The position numbers were made by a program, and so were the translations under genes. This document shows positions 45,101-58,800 of a DNA stretch of 64,000 bases, one piece after another. The notes under the pieces were generated by a model. The model was not told the DNA's origin. It ran no database searches and worked only from the letters and a program-made list of their open reading frames with translations. Each line of letters starts with the position of its first letter. The stretch's first letter is position 1. Source of the DNA: Paragorgia papillata (lineage: Eukaryota > Cnidaria > Anthozoa > Scleralcyonacea > Coralliidae); assembly GCA_035771165.1 (NCBI GenBank), contig JAWNZC010000445.1, positions 718,501 to 782,500 of the forward strand, written 5' to 3'.

Positions 45101-48100
45101 GATCAAGAGGATCCCATTTCTCTAACCGACTTCCCTGTTTAATATAAAGCCTGTGAATTAGTTCATGTTGGTGCGGAATCAATAGCAATTAAGCGACGTT
45201 TTTAACGCCAAACAGGGTACTTTTTAACAGAACTCAATTTAACTTTAGTTTGTCTTTTTAGGTCCACCTATGCCGGGTCCTGTCCAGCGAATGAACCACC
45301 GCATGCCTGTTGTAAGTACTATCTACAATGCATTAGTTGCTTGACAGTGGTTTTTCGCTTGACAGTAAGTAGTTGATACAGTATATATCAGCTATATTTA
45401 TGGATTGTAAAATGACGTTGCCTATGTACCATTAAGTAAATTAAGTTAGCACTGTAACAACACGCACTGGCAACACTGACACCTTAGTTACAGTGGCGTA
45501 ACGGAGCTCTTGCGCGGGCTTTTAGGAAATTCGAGTTTAGGGGCCCCCATCACCTCTTTAGTTTAAACATCAAATCTGCCGCCCAAACCATGTCGCACAG
45601 GTATCCGCTATATAAATAGGGGCTTGACTTTATTTAATAAAACACAATGTTGTTTTTAGAGCTATGCGTCAATGAGACCACCAAATACCGCTGTTGGACC
45701 ACCAATGTCGATGTAAGTCCCTTGTAGTGTAAGTCTCTTGTGTTGGTTGTGAAGGGAGTTCTACTTTGTTGTCATTGTTCCAAGCATATTATATAACGCA
45801 GAGGTTCCTATGGGACCTGAGGTAGCAGCACTCCCAAAGAGCGCAGAAAACAATCTCTGCATGCGCTGTCAGAGACTGCATGAGTTAACGCAAGTGCTTT
45901 AAAGGGATCCTCCGAATGTTTGAATAGATGGTTTCGTGGGCGTCGCTATGTTGGATTTGATGACGTAAAATGGTTGCACTTCCTGAAACTATATATACGT
46001 ACTGCAGACCTACAACATGTCTTCCATGTTTGGCTTCAATGTTTGCCTGGTGGATGACCAAAAGATATCACCACAGTTATAATATATACAGTATATACAT
46101 GTGTAGAACTTGCTGGGAGGGGCTCGCAGGGATGTAATGTGTCGTGAAATTGCACTGCATTGTACTCTACTCTATACTCTACTCTACTCTATACTATACT
46201 CTACTCTATACTCTACTCTATACTCTACTCTATACTCTACTCTACTCTATACTCTACTCTATACTCTACTCTATACTCTACTCTATACTCTACTCTATAC
46301 TCTACTCTATTCTCTTACTCTACTCTACTCTCTTACTCTACTCTATATTCTACTCTATACTTTACTCTACTCTACTCTATACTCTACTCTATACTCTACT
46401 CTATTCTCTTACTCTACTCTACTCTCTTACTCTACTCTATATTCTACTCTATACTTTACTCTACTTTACTCTATACTCTACTCTATATTCTACTCTATAT
46501 TCTACTCACGTTGATCTACCCTACTCTACCTCACTCTACCCCACTCTACCCTATGCTACTCTAATGGAGCTACGCTATGGTACTCGAATGTAGGAATATA
46601 CCCTCTTAAAACAGCATTGTAGATGCTTTTTGAAATTACGCGATAAGTCGTGATAATTGCATCAATTCTACAATCTCCTTAGTTGCGTACACGTGGTGTC
46701 TCAAAAATCCAGAATCAATCCAAACTTAAATTTTTTTTATTGATTGTCTAAAATGATTATATTCTCGAACAACTTTTGTTTCAATTAAAGCTTTGATTCG
46801 TAGCCAGTGTAATGTCCGTAATCTCATCATTGTAAAAAAAACAATATTTTTCCGCAGGCCCGGAGGTAGATCTTGGAATCCCGCGACAAGTACTGGGGTA
46901 CGTTTGTTTCTTTAAATTAATATTGTAAATAATAAAAACAAAATTGTTGCCACTGTCTTGTTTGATTGTTTTTGTGTTCGAGTGTCCACACGGTGTAGAC
47001 CGATTCTTATAAAAGTTAGCATTAATTAAACATTTTTCTTTTCAAAACTTGCTGTTGCTGTCCGTGCTGCAGTTATCAAAATATCATTTCAATGTTGCCA
47101 CAGATTCTATTGACCGTAACTCTTGCGACAAACATCTTGGTAATCCAAATTTGTCATCTCCGGTGGCCTCATTTAGATTTTTAGCAGGTGGAGCAATCTG
47201 CAGTTATACTGAGTTCAGTGCTGTTATGTAACATTAACTCAACATCCGACATATTTAAACGCTACTCTGATTTAAGTTTTTGAACGTATCTTAAAAAGTT
47301 ACTGTTCATGACCCAACGTTTCAACACTCCGATCAAGTGTCTTCATCAGGAGTGATCGTTCTGAAGAAACGTCCCATATGTACATATATTCTCCCTGAAC
47401 CAATGCGTTAATATCTACCAAATACCAACAAAGAAGCAAGAGTCAAATAGGCTTCTGGTAATAGACCGCCGTTTTCATGATTTAATGGGCGCTATTAATA
47501 TGCGAAGACTCCAGAGAATGTCTTTGATGATACTGTGGATTCGTTTTTCAAAATTATGACCCAACGTTAAAAAATGTTTTTGCACAACTTTTACGTTAAA
47601 ACTAACCTAAGATTCTTTTACTTCGTTTGTTAATTCCTTGAATATACGGGACAACAGACATGAACTGAACATGTGCAGGCATTATCTGCAACCCTGTCAA
47701 TATACACCGAATATAAATAACCATATATATGATCTTAATTTTTATAGGGAACTGGTCCACCCGGTCCTCCAATGATGCCGAATACGCCAGGTAAATTGCA
47801 TTTTTTGTTAGTCACTGTTAACCCAAAAGATGGCGGAAATATAGGGGTCTTTTCTCGCATTGTAGCGACCGCTGGCTTCATTCTGTCCAATATGTTTACT
47901 TGACTGTGGGCTCAGCCGCGCCCGCAGGCCGATCAATTCAATTATAAGTTAATTTGAGAAAAAGGTCAGCGGTTACTACTATGGGAGAAAGGACCATCTT
48001 ATGCTGAATCCAGTCAAATGTGCGGGGAAAATAGAAGGCCGCCATTAGAGGGGAAAAGCTAGTATCCGGGCCCCTTGAAGACTTGCCCATGAGAGTGGAA

Positions 48101-51100
48101 AAATCCACCAGATAATAGACGCCTCAAAAAAGAACTAAGGTAAGAATTTATAATAGTAATGAAACCAAAAATTCTAAAAGTTTTATTTTCTTAAAAATCG
48201 TGTTGAAAATTTATTAAAAGGCTTGTTTTAGATAAATTTTAGCTCGTTTCCCCCCTCTACTAGCGGCCGTTAATTTCCTCGTATTTTTGGCCACAATGCC
48301 CCCGCTAGTCTTACATTATGATCTCTATGGAAAGGACCCATGTTAACGCCATCTTGGATTGGTCACCCATTGCCGGTTATCGATATAGGGCACCCGCAGT
48401 CATATATATATATATATATATATATATGTACCGGGTGTCCCAAAAAAAACTTGCGCTGTTTGATTTCATGTAACGTAAAAACTATAAAAGCTATTACACT
48501 CAAATAAGTTTTATTGTATTGAGGAAAGGCTAACTTAGATCTTGATATACAGCCCTAAAAATTTCATGTAATATTACGTGAGATACAAATGTTTGAATTT
48601 GGCGCACGCTTTAAAAACGAGTAGAAAAGTCGGGAAACACGGCTGATCAAATTTATATGAAAACATTTGCCATTTTCCACAAAAATTAACAATTTCAATA
48701 TTAGCATTTCAACTTAACTTTAATTTCGGGTAATGTCCTAGTAAGTTAGCCTTTCGTGTCTCTTGGGAAACGAAATAAGCATGAAACATTTAAAAACGTT
48801 CGAAAGCATATTTGATGTCCTTTGGGAGTTCGTATTAAAAAGTTGGTCTTCGAATATGCCTTCGCCTTTCGAATATGCCTCGATTAACAAAAGATCAAAG
48901 AGTTTGGGTTTGTATTGAATGTGCTAGAACGGATAATGCTGAAGAAGTTAAAAGGCGATGGCCAGGACGTTGGGGAAAGTTTGACAAATTCTTGAGAGAA
49001 GGCACATGCCTCAACCTTAATAAAGGACGAAGTGGACGTATGAGAACTGCCAGAACGAGGGAAAACATCGACTTTGTTCGGCAATCCCTGGAAGAAAACG
49101 GACGGCGTTCTACGAGGAGAAACGGTCTTGGATTAAGCCGAAGCACATTCCATCGCATTGTTAAAAATGATATAAAATTTCATCCGTACGTTTTAATACG
49201 GAGGCAGGAATTAAGAGAAGGCAATCCAGGACAACGGCTTGCGTTTTGCAACCGATTGGTGAACACAGTTGTAGCAAATCCTGGATTTCTCGACCAGTTA
49301 ATAGTTTCAGATGAATCGGTTTTCAGCCTCAATTCTGAAATAAATTCCCGTAATGTTATTGAATACGCAGAACACGGCAATGGCCATCCGCCTGATCATT
49401 ATGTTGAATTTGCTCAAGGTGCCGACCAAGTGATTGTATGGGTTGGTTTGACAAGAGAAGGTGTTGTCCTAGGTCCACATTTTGCTGAAATTTTGCCGGG
49501 AGTATTTACGAATTATACGCTATGATGTCATTCAACGTGATTTTCGAACACACAATATCAACAGGCATGTTATGTGGTGGCAGCAAGATGGTGCTCCCTG
49601 CCATACAAGCAATGCGACGATGCATTACCTTCGAGGACAATTTCCCGGAAAGCTAATGAGCAAACGTGGCGATTGGCCCTGCCCCCCCCGATCTCCTGAT
49701 TTGGCAATTTGTGATTTCTTTCTTTGGGGCTATTTAAAGCAACAAATCTGGAACGTCCCTCATGAGGAGCAGCCAATACATATGAGACAACTTCGTGATG
49801 CAATTGTTTTGGCGTGCGAATCTTTGGAACAGCAAATGATTCAACGTTTCTTTGACGCAATGGTTTCCCGTGCAAGACGTTGTATACGTGCAAGAGGACA
49901 TACTTTCTCTGATGAATGAATAAATGTTTATCCAACAATTATATTTTTCATTCGTTCTTTTGACCACAATAAAACTATATATCAAGTTTAACCAAATAAT
50001 ATTTGATAGGCCATTTTATGCAAATTTTTAGCATTGTCAAATATGCTTATTCGATTTAAAACATGGATAGCTCAGTCAATGTTGCACGGACATTCAAATG
50101 TTATATATCAAAATCTAAGTTAGCCCTTTCTGAATACAATAAAACTTATTTGAGTGTAATAATAGCTTTTATAGTTTTTACGTTACATTAAATCAAACAG
50201 CGCAAGTTTTTTTTGGGACACCCGGTATATATATATATCAAACTCATAAATATTTTTTTATATATATAATTGAACAAACGTCTCTGTGTTTGGATATCCT
50301 GATGAAACACTCCTCCTAGCTCAAAAAGCTAGGCGGTAGACCAAATTTCTGGCTAGGGTTAGGGTTTTGTTGTGGTAAGTTATCAAGAAGATTGCGGAAA
50401 TCTTGAGACCCGGTGAAGCTTGACGACAAATTTGGAAAAAAACACATTTGACGACATATTTTGGAAAAGCCACGAAAAAACTGGATGGATCCATTTGAGT
50501 CAAGGAGAAAGGCTAATTCGTGATAAATTACCATCCATTTTAACCCCCAACTAGTTAAGGTTACATACAAAATAGGAAAGGACTGAGATTGAATATCGAA
50601 GTGGGTGACAAATGCAGATGATCACTAATGCTGATTTTCATTGTTCTTATGCATAGAGTCGTCTATCTGCATACGTCATACGGCACTCTAACCGAGAGCT
50701 CAAATTTCTCCAAACGTCTTCTAGACACAGCATGCAAACTTTGAGATTAATAGCTTGAAGACTACGCATCAGATTCTCTTGGATTGTTCAGTGAATGCTC
50801 CTGTCATGCTCCTCTGTGCATTTAAACAAAAAAAACCAGAAAACACGTCCGCGAAATTTTTACCTCAAATACCCCTTTTAATTGTTTTTGTTTATGATTA
50901 AGAGGAGAATTTTTTATGTCACATAACATGCGCTCAAAACTGATTTCTACTGATCATATCTACATTCGTAATTATAGATATTTTTTTTCTTTTGATGTTT
51001 TCAACTCCCACATTTACTTATATACACTTGTTGAATGGCGCCGAGGGAAACATCGAGTTTTACGGACCCGAAGGTTTCAATGTCACCCGAGGGCTTTAGC

Positions 51101-54100
51101 CTGGGCCTGCCACCTCCGCAGGCGTCTCTTCAGAATTTATTAGTATTAAAAAGACATACAAACGCGCGCGCGAAAGACGGAGAGGCGCTGCAAAGAGCGA
51201 GGGCGCTCAGTCGCAAATCGCGTGCGAACCCCTGATCTGCGAACGCAGAGACAAACCTCGATCTCTGGATGCTGAGAACTCGCGAAAAGGAAACGGGGAC
51301 GTCTGGGTACGAGGCAGATCCCGGGCTTTTATATACCAAGGACTTTTAAAGTACAAAATACCAAACTGACTCGCAAAAAGCAAAAAGACTTACCAAAGCA
51401 CTTTGACTGTGTCTACGTAATTTCAATTGAACTAAACAATACACCAGACTAAACAAGTACAAAGAACAGCTTTAAATTTCGCCAGGTTTTCTTCAGACAT
51501 TCTTTGAAGATATGTATAGATGTTCTTTCTTTTGGAAAATTGGCTATTTCGTACCAAACAAGCTCGAAACAAGCTCTTGTTTTCAAAATGCTCTAATTTT
51601 TCAATTTTATAAGTTGTGATACCACCAGACTTGCAAGTTTGTATCTCAAAACCATAAATTAATTTATCTGAATGTGGTATCTATACATACTTTGAAATAG
51701 CGAACTTTTCAATTGAATACTACCAGGGCACTAAGTATACTACTGAATACTACTGTATGTAATACAAGTACTAGCGTCAAAAATCGAAATGCTGAAACAA
51801 TTGAATAAGATAAAAGCAGCTTGCATTCTTGCAAATGCACAATGACAGCTGCAGCCTGCAACAGCAACACTATACTGAAATGATAAATATTTCATTGTTT
51901 CCTAGAACAAATCGTTGCGTCATTTGCGCAAAACCTTCAAAACACTTTCGAATTATTTACAAATCGCCGCTGGATTTGGCACGAATATAGAAAGATGAGT
52001 CATCGAATATGAAACTTGATATTCGATCAAAAGTGATGCCCATCAAAATTGTGTGACTGACGCTTTTCGATCTTTTGAATAATAGGAAATTTATCTTTAA
52101 ACTTTGACTTGGATTAAAAAAAACTGACAAATATTTCCTGCAAGATACAAAAAATTTCCTGCGAACAACTTTTACAAAAAATTTCCTGGCAGCGGCGCCG
52201 GACATTTTCCAGCACTGATTAAAGCTGACATCAGAGGGAAACATTGCAATGTTTCCCTCGGTGGAAAGAAACATTGAGTTGACCATCATGATTTGACCAA
52301 TAGGATTTCATCTTTGGCAAACGAAACTCTTTGGTATATAACAAAAAGGTTTATTGACTGTATGAGCTACGCAATAATGCTAAAATAAGAGGTTTTAAGT
52401 GGTACACCAAAAAGAAAATGTTGTTTGAACACGAGCGAGTTTTGTATTGATTACTGTAAATATTGCGGATTCAATGTTGTTTTGCGGCGTACCTACCTTG
52501 ATATTATCTTTTTTTTTTACCTTTTGATATATTTCTCGCCCCCCAAAATTATCATATTAAAAAGTTTGTTTCTTCTATAAGCTACACAATATTGCCAAAA
52601 TAAACGGGTTTGAGTGCTGCGCCAAAAAGTTCTAGGGTTTTGAGCGCTTTTCACCGTAAATACGTGACATAGAAAAAATCTTCCTCTTAATGAATTATTA
52701 TTGATGAGAGTGATATTTTTCTTTGTTTGGTAATAGATACTCCAACGCCAGGTGGTGAGATGTACAACGTTATGTTGAAGTCAGTACCGGGTGCAAGCAT
52801 GTCAGCGGTATGTTGTTTACTTATTTCCACGGTATACTTCAGTGATGGATTTACAGGGGGGTACCAATTACTGAATTAGTGCCTTGCTGCAATGGGATGC
52901 GACGTGGATTTCATTGAAAATGTCAATCACATTTCTAATGTCTAGCTTCCTTGTGATATCCCTAATAACATTCATAATAAAACGTCAACTTTATCCCTAA
53001 ATTTATTCGACACCTTCCAGGTTTGATAAAATGCGCTATTGAAAACACGATTTAAAACTTTTAAATCTTTCTTCAAAGTACCGTCAGAATGCAGGAAATG
53101 CCATTTCAGAGGTCCAAATTTCAAAAATTTTCCGGGGGGCATGCCCCCAGACCCCCCTAGGAATGGTCTCACTAAGGTTACAAAAATTATAGATCCGCCC
53201 CTGCAGCAGCCCCCCTACCAGATCAAGCTGGATCCATCACTGGTATACTTCACTTTTGCGGTAAACCGGATCGGAGGTTAATAAGTTTTCAATTTAAGAA
53301 ATAGAAAATGGCCGGCCGTGTTTATATAGCCTGATGCAAACACGAGAGTGAGTTGGGAGAATTCGAAAGTTTATGTGAACCCGAGCCGTAGGCGAGGGTT
53401 TACATAAGTACTTTCGAATTCTCCCAACTCACTCGAGTGTTTGCATCAGGTTATATAAACACAGGGCATCCATTTTCTATTTCTTTTATGAAATAAGGCT
53501 AAAAAATGTGCCGTGACATCACAACCGTGTTTACATAGCCTGATATAAACACGGTAATTGACCAATCACGGCGTGCGTAAGACGCAACCTATTTTATAAT
53601 TCATTATATACAGTAAAAACCCGCTTGTACTGCAAGAATCATAATTTTCCCAACGCAGCTTTAAAAGTTGTCATATAGGTTACTAATTATATTGGGTATC
53701 TACTGAGGAATGCTATTCGGCTTCTTATAGACCCTTTTAATAAGTGCAGAGTACCTCATTTTCCTCCATTGACGTCATTTTCAGTTTTGAATTATATTGA
53801 AAATATACAAAAGCTAAGACAATAAACGAAATTGAAAAAAAAAATCAAAGACAATTAACGAAATTGAAAAAAAAATCAAACGAAAATTGAAAAGAAATTG
53901 ACGTCAAAGGGTGAAAAACGTATTCTATACTTATTAAAGCGGGGTCTATATATTTTATATTTCAAAGTGAAAAGTGCTATATTGAGACCCCGTTTACACC
54001 AGAGCAAAAGTTTTCGGATTCGTGACGAATCCGGAACGTTTTAGTACCGGATTCGTTTTGCCGTTTACACACAAAAGAATGAATCCGGAATAAAAACTTT

Positions 54101-55785
54101 CCGGTTTGATCACGTATCTGGAGATTTCGAATCCGGAAAAAAATGTAGAAACTTCGTATCCGAATACTTTTGAATCCAAGACAATACGTATAGTGTGAAC
54201 GGTTATTCCGATGAATTTGGGTGCTCTTCCGCTCGTAGTCATGTGAGGTTGCGATGGAACCAACATGGTCAACATATTAACTGAATTAAAGGAATTCCGA
54301 GTTTAGTGTAAAGGGCCGAATCTGCGAATACTGTTGTAGTGTAAACGCCTATAACGAATTCGAATACTTGGTACGAAGTGAATCCGGAAACATTTACGAA
54401 TCTGGAAACTTTTGCTCTAGTGTAAACGTAGTCTGAAAGAAGGCACTCGAACCCATTTTTATTCTCAGATAAATCTGTTAGTTATTTGTTCTTTATTTAA
54501 CATTTTGCTGCTTCTTTGCAAATATTAAAGAACCTGTTCCATTTTTGTAGGCTAAACAAGTTCTTATATATTGTTGTTTCTTTTTTGTTTTTTTTGGGAG
54601 GGGATAAATGCCAAACTTCAATATCCAATTAAACCACTGGGTTCTCACGCGCCGGTTTTTACTGTATTTTGAAGTTCGTTGTTGTAAGTTTGCGTCATGG
54701 AAAATGTTAGGTCAGTGATACGACTACTTCTTGAGGTACAGAGTTTTAAATTTTGTTAATGCTAACGTCAACATAGTTCTCAAAGGTCGTAGAAAGTTTG
54801 CCCCCAAGTCTTAATGTGAGATACTTCTTCAACAGAGTTATCAGTACAATCATCTTTAAATGGGACAGCGATCATAAGATCATTATTGGTATAAATACAA
54901 GTTTGAGAGTCCAAAACACGTGCATAAACAAAAGAATAGAACAAAATGTTATGCATAGTTAAACATTCTGACAATCAAAAACTGTTACCAAATAAATAGC
55001 AACAGTTGTTGCTATGGCAACAATGTCGTTTCAAAATGGCTGCCAATTACCCTTCAAACTAATTTAATTCGGAAAAAAACTTTGGTGAGCCCCAATTTTT
55101 TTTTCATTAAAACTTTTCTTGAAGTATGAGTAACCAATAGGCCGATTTAAAAAAAAATTCTGTAGAACAAATAATTTTTTTTCCGAACAAATCATGTTTG
55201 TTAATTTTTTTTAAATTTGGATCTACAAGATTTTTTTTAAATCGGTCTATTGATTACTCATACTTCAAGAAAAGTTTTAATGAAAAAAAATGGGGGCTCA
55301 CCAAAGTTTTTTTCCGAATTAAATTAGTTTGAGCCATTTTGAAACGTCATTGTTGCCATAGCAACAACTGTTGCTATTTATTTGGTAACAGTTTTTGATT
55401 GTCAGACTGTTTAACTATGCACAGTAACATTTAGTTTTATTCTTTTTCCGAATTGTTTATGCACGTGTTTTGGACTCTCAAACTTGTATTTTCCATTTTT
55501 CTGTATGGAGCCACCTTAACTTGTTTTCTTTTTTTTTTCTTTTCTTATTTCTTTTTTTAGTTTGGTATGGGTGGTGGTCCAGAACCAGGACTAGGAATAG
55601 GTAAAAACTATATTAATGAATGCGATGATGTATCAGAATAAAACTAGTTTCGAATTACATTTCTTAAAATAGTATACCCACTACACGTCATGATTTGCTG
55701 CTTTCAGTACCGATGGACGAACTAACGTTAATAATATTAACCCTTTCATTCCCATCGATGTAATGTGGCACTTTTTTTTTTTTAA

Positions 55786-55817
<32 letters not shown>

Positions 55818-58800
55818 ATGACCTCCTGACATGGGAGTGAAAGCGTTAAGTAAAGAGAAACTTAAGATGAAAAAGTGCGCATCCATCCGTAGACGATTAG
55901 TCCCCTCATTCTCTCCAGTGTACCTTCAGGACCCTGATCTAGTAACCTTATAATATGTTACAAACAAAATGGTTGAGCCAACAGAGGTGTGAATAATGCT
56001 CTAATGTCTTTGTTTTTCATATTTAGATTCGCAACAAGATATGGACGGTTTAACAAAAGTGGTAAGTTTCATTACAAGTTAAAAAAATATTAGAAAATAT
56101 TTCTGATGTTTCTGCTTCTATCTATTGTATTTGTATTTGCATTTCTATTGTATTTGCATTTTCATTTGCATTTCTATTGTATTTGCATTTGCATTTATTG
56201 TATTTGCATTTGTATTTGCGTTTGTGTTTGTGTTTGTATTTGTATTTGTATTTGTATTGTATTTGTACTGTATTTGTATTGTATTTGTATTTGTACTGTA
56301 TTTGAACTGTATTTGTATTTGTACTGTATTTGAACTGTATTGTATTTGTATTGTATTTGTATTGTATTTGTATTGTATTTGTATTGTATTTGTATTGTAT
56401 TTGTATTGTATTTGTATTTGTATTTGTATTGTATTTGTATTGTATTTGTATTGTATTTGTATTGTATTTGTATTGTATTTGTATTTGTATTGTATTGTAT
56501 TTGTATTTGTATTGTATTTGTATTGTATTTGTATTGTATTTGTATTGTATTTGTATTGTATTTGTATTGTATTTGTATTGTATTTGTATTGTATTTGTAT
56601 TGTATTTGTATTGTATTTGTATTGTATTTGTATTGTATTTGTATTGTATTTGTATTGTATTTGTATTGTATTTGTATTGTATTTGTATTGTATTTGTATT
56701 GTATTTGTATTGTATTTGTATTGTATTTGTATTGTATTTGTATTGTATTTGTATTTGTATTTGTATTTGTATTGTATTTGTATTGTATTTGTATTGTATT
56801 TGAACTGTATTTGAACTGTATTTGAACTGTATTTGTATTTGTACTGTATTTTAACTGTATTTGAACTGTATTTGTATTGTATTTGTACTGTATTTGTATT
56901 TGTATTTGTTTCTTGAAAAGTGGAAAATGCAAATTTCAAACTTGAAAAGTCTACGTGAATAGTTTGTAAAAGAACGAAACTAACGTTATGCGTAGAATAA
57001 CGGTCAGGGCATCAAATACTGTCAACAGATAAAGTGTTTCATCTGTTGCTATGACAACAGGGACGTTTTAAAATAGCCGCAAATTCACATTTAATTGAAT
57101 TTATTTTAAAACCGAGTTCGGTTTCCCCTCAAAGTTTTTGAACTAATACATTTCTCTATTAACTTTAAGTAATCAATAGGGACATTTGTAGATTCAATTT
57201 TTTACCGAAGAAAAACATGGTTGTTGCGTCTTTTGTAAAATTTTATCTATAGCTTTTTTTTATAAATCTCTCCATTGATTAGTTGAACTTAGATAAATGT
57301 TTTAGTTCTAGTTACAAAAAATTGGGGGTAACCGAGCTCTCTTTAGAATAAGTTCGGTTAAATGTGAATTTGGGGACATTTTGAAACGTCACTGTTGTCA
57401 ATAGCAACAGATGAAACACTTTATCTATTAACAGTGTTTGATGTCCTGAACGTTATTACATGCAAAACGTTAGTTTCATTCTTTTCCAAATTGAAACTTC
57501 CAGTTTTTCCACTTTTCAAGAAACAGTAGCGAAACAAACGTCAACACAATAATACCATCCGCGAACTACAATTAAACAGCACCAGAGAAAAGAAAAAGAA
57601 TTATTTTCTTTTCGTTTCATAAGCGTGGTTTAACTTACACAGACGTTATTATATTTTTACCTTAGGAAAATCAAAACGACCATGGACCAGGTACCCCACG
57701 AGAAGATGGAAATGAGTTTGGAAGCATGTTAACTTTCAATCAAGATGGGGTAAGAAGCATGAGCTTAAGTAGTATACCAATATGTTAACCGCCACATCGC
57801 TGCTAAACGTTCAACACATGTTTATGTGTGGACCAGTGAACTCCATTCGCCATATCTGGAACGCTAACTTCAGTCATTAGCACTCTTTAAAAGTGAAGTG
57901 AAGATTTTTGTATATTACGTTGGATTTAGTCCCCTGCGCTGTATGTTACACGCGTAAAAACGCACAAGTTGTAACAAGGCTGCAGCAGACTTGCTACAAG
58001 ACTGTTCCGACAAGCCGATATCAAGTTGTGTTCGCACTGCTTGTTCCCAGTTGTTGTGACAAGCCGATAACAAGTTGTTGGCAGCCTTGTAACAAGCCTG
58101 TTGGAACAAGGTCGTAACAACGTTGTTGACAACAAGCTTGTAACAGCAAGCCAACAATTTGGCACAAGCTTGTTGAATCAAGCCGTAACATCGCGTAACA
58201 AGTCTGTGTCAACAAGGTTGAAACAAGCTTGTTGAATTTGAGCCGTAACAGGCTGTTTCAACAATGTTGTCACAAACGCGTTTTATTATTTTCCCGCTTG
58301 CTTTTTGTCCAGCGTGGCGGCAGATTTAATACAAAACTATCACAACAAAGAATACAATGCAAAAATGTATTTAATATATTACTGAGTGTTCTTCGTAGCA
58401 AGATAACAAAGATATTCACAAAAAGGAAAGCTAAAACATTTTGATCAAATAATATTACCTCAAAATACGTTTGAATTTAGCCTACAGACTGCCAGGGGTT
58501 TGCCAGGGCAGATAATGTTTAAATATAATAGTAAAAAAACAACAAGCTATCCTATGCAAAATCCATTCATAAAGGAATATTCCTAAAGTTTATTTTCATG
58601 TTCTTCAGACAAACTGTCACCACCAATCTTCATTCTGTGTAGCATGTTTCTCATCTCCAGGTTCAATTTTAGTCAGAAAACATCTACGAACATATAAAGA
58701 TTCATAATTATAAACAGTACAATTATGTAAATCATACAAACACAGGTCTGTGATTCGAGGTCTGACATGTGTGTCATAAATGTGTCGTAGGGCGGCTGCT

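Larger units (their letters stand above)
53611..54664. mobile_element. TA-flanked element with two other elements nested inside
   Basis: Ends CAGTAAAAACCCGC/GCCGGTTTTTACTG, TA duplicated (53609-53610, 54665-54666). The ends match the MITE at 6672-6821. The interior contains the 53729-53950 repeat and the 53985-54435 element, which account for about 60% of its length. Confidence 0.75.

Noticed and set aside
46110..46593. Tyr/Leu/Ser-rich reading frames
   Set aside because: They come from the CTCTA satellite.
56125..56939. Long reading frames of 229-264 codons
   Set aside because: They are translations of the 11-bp satellite in all frames and on both strands.
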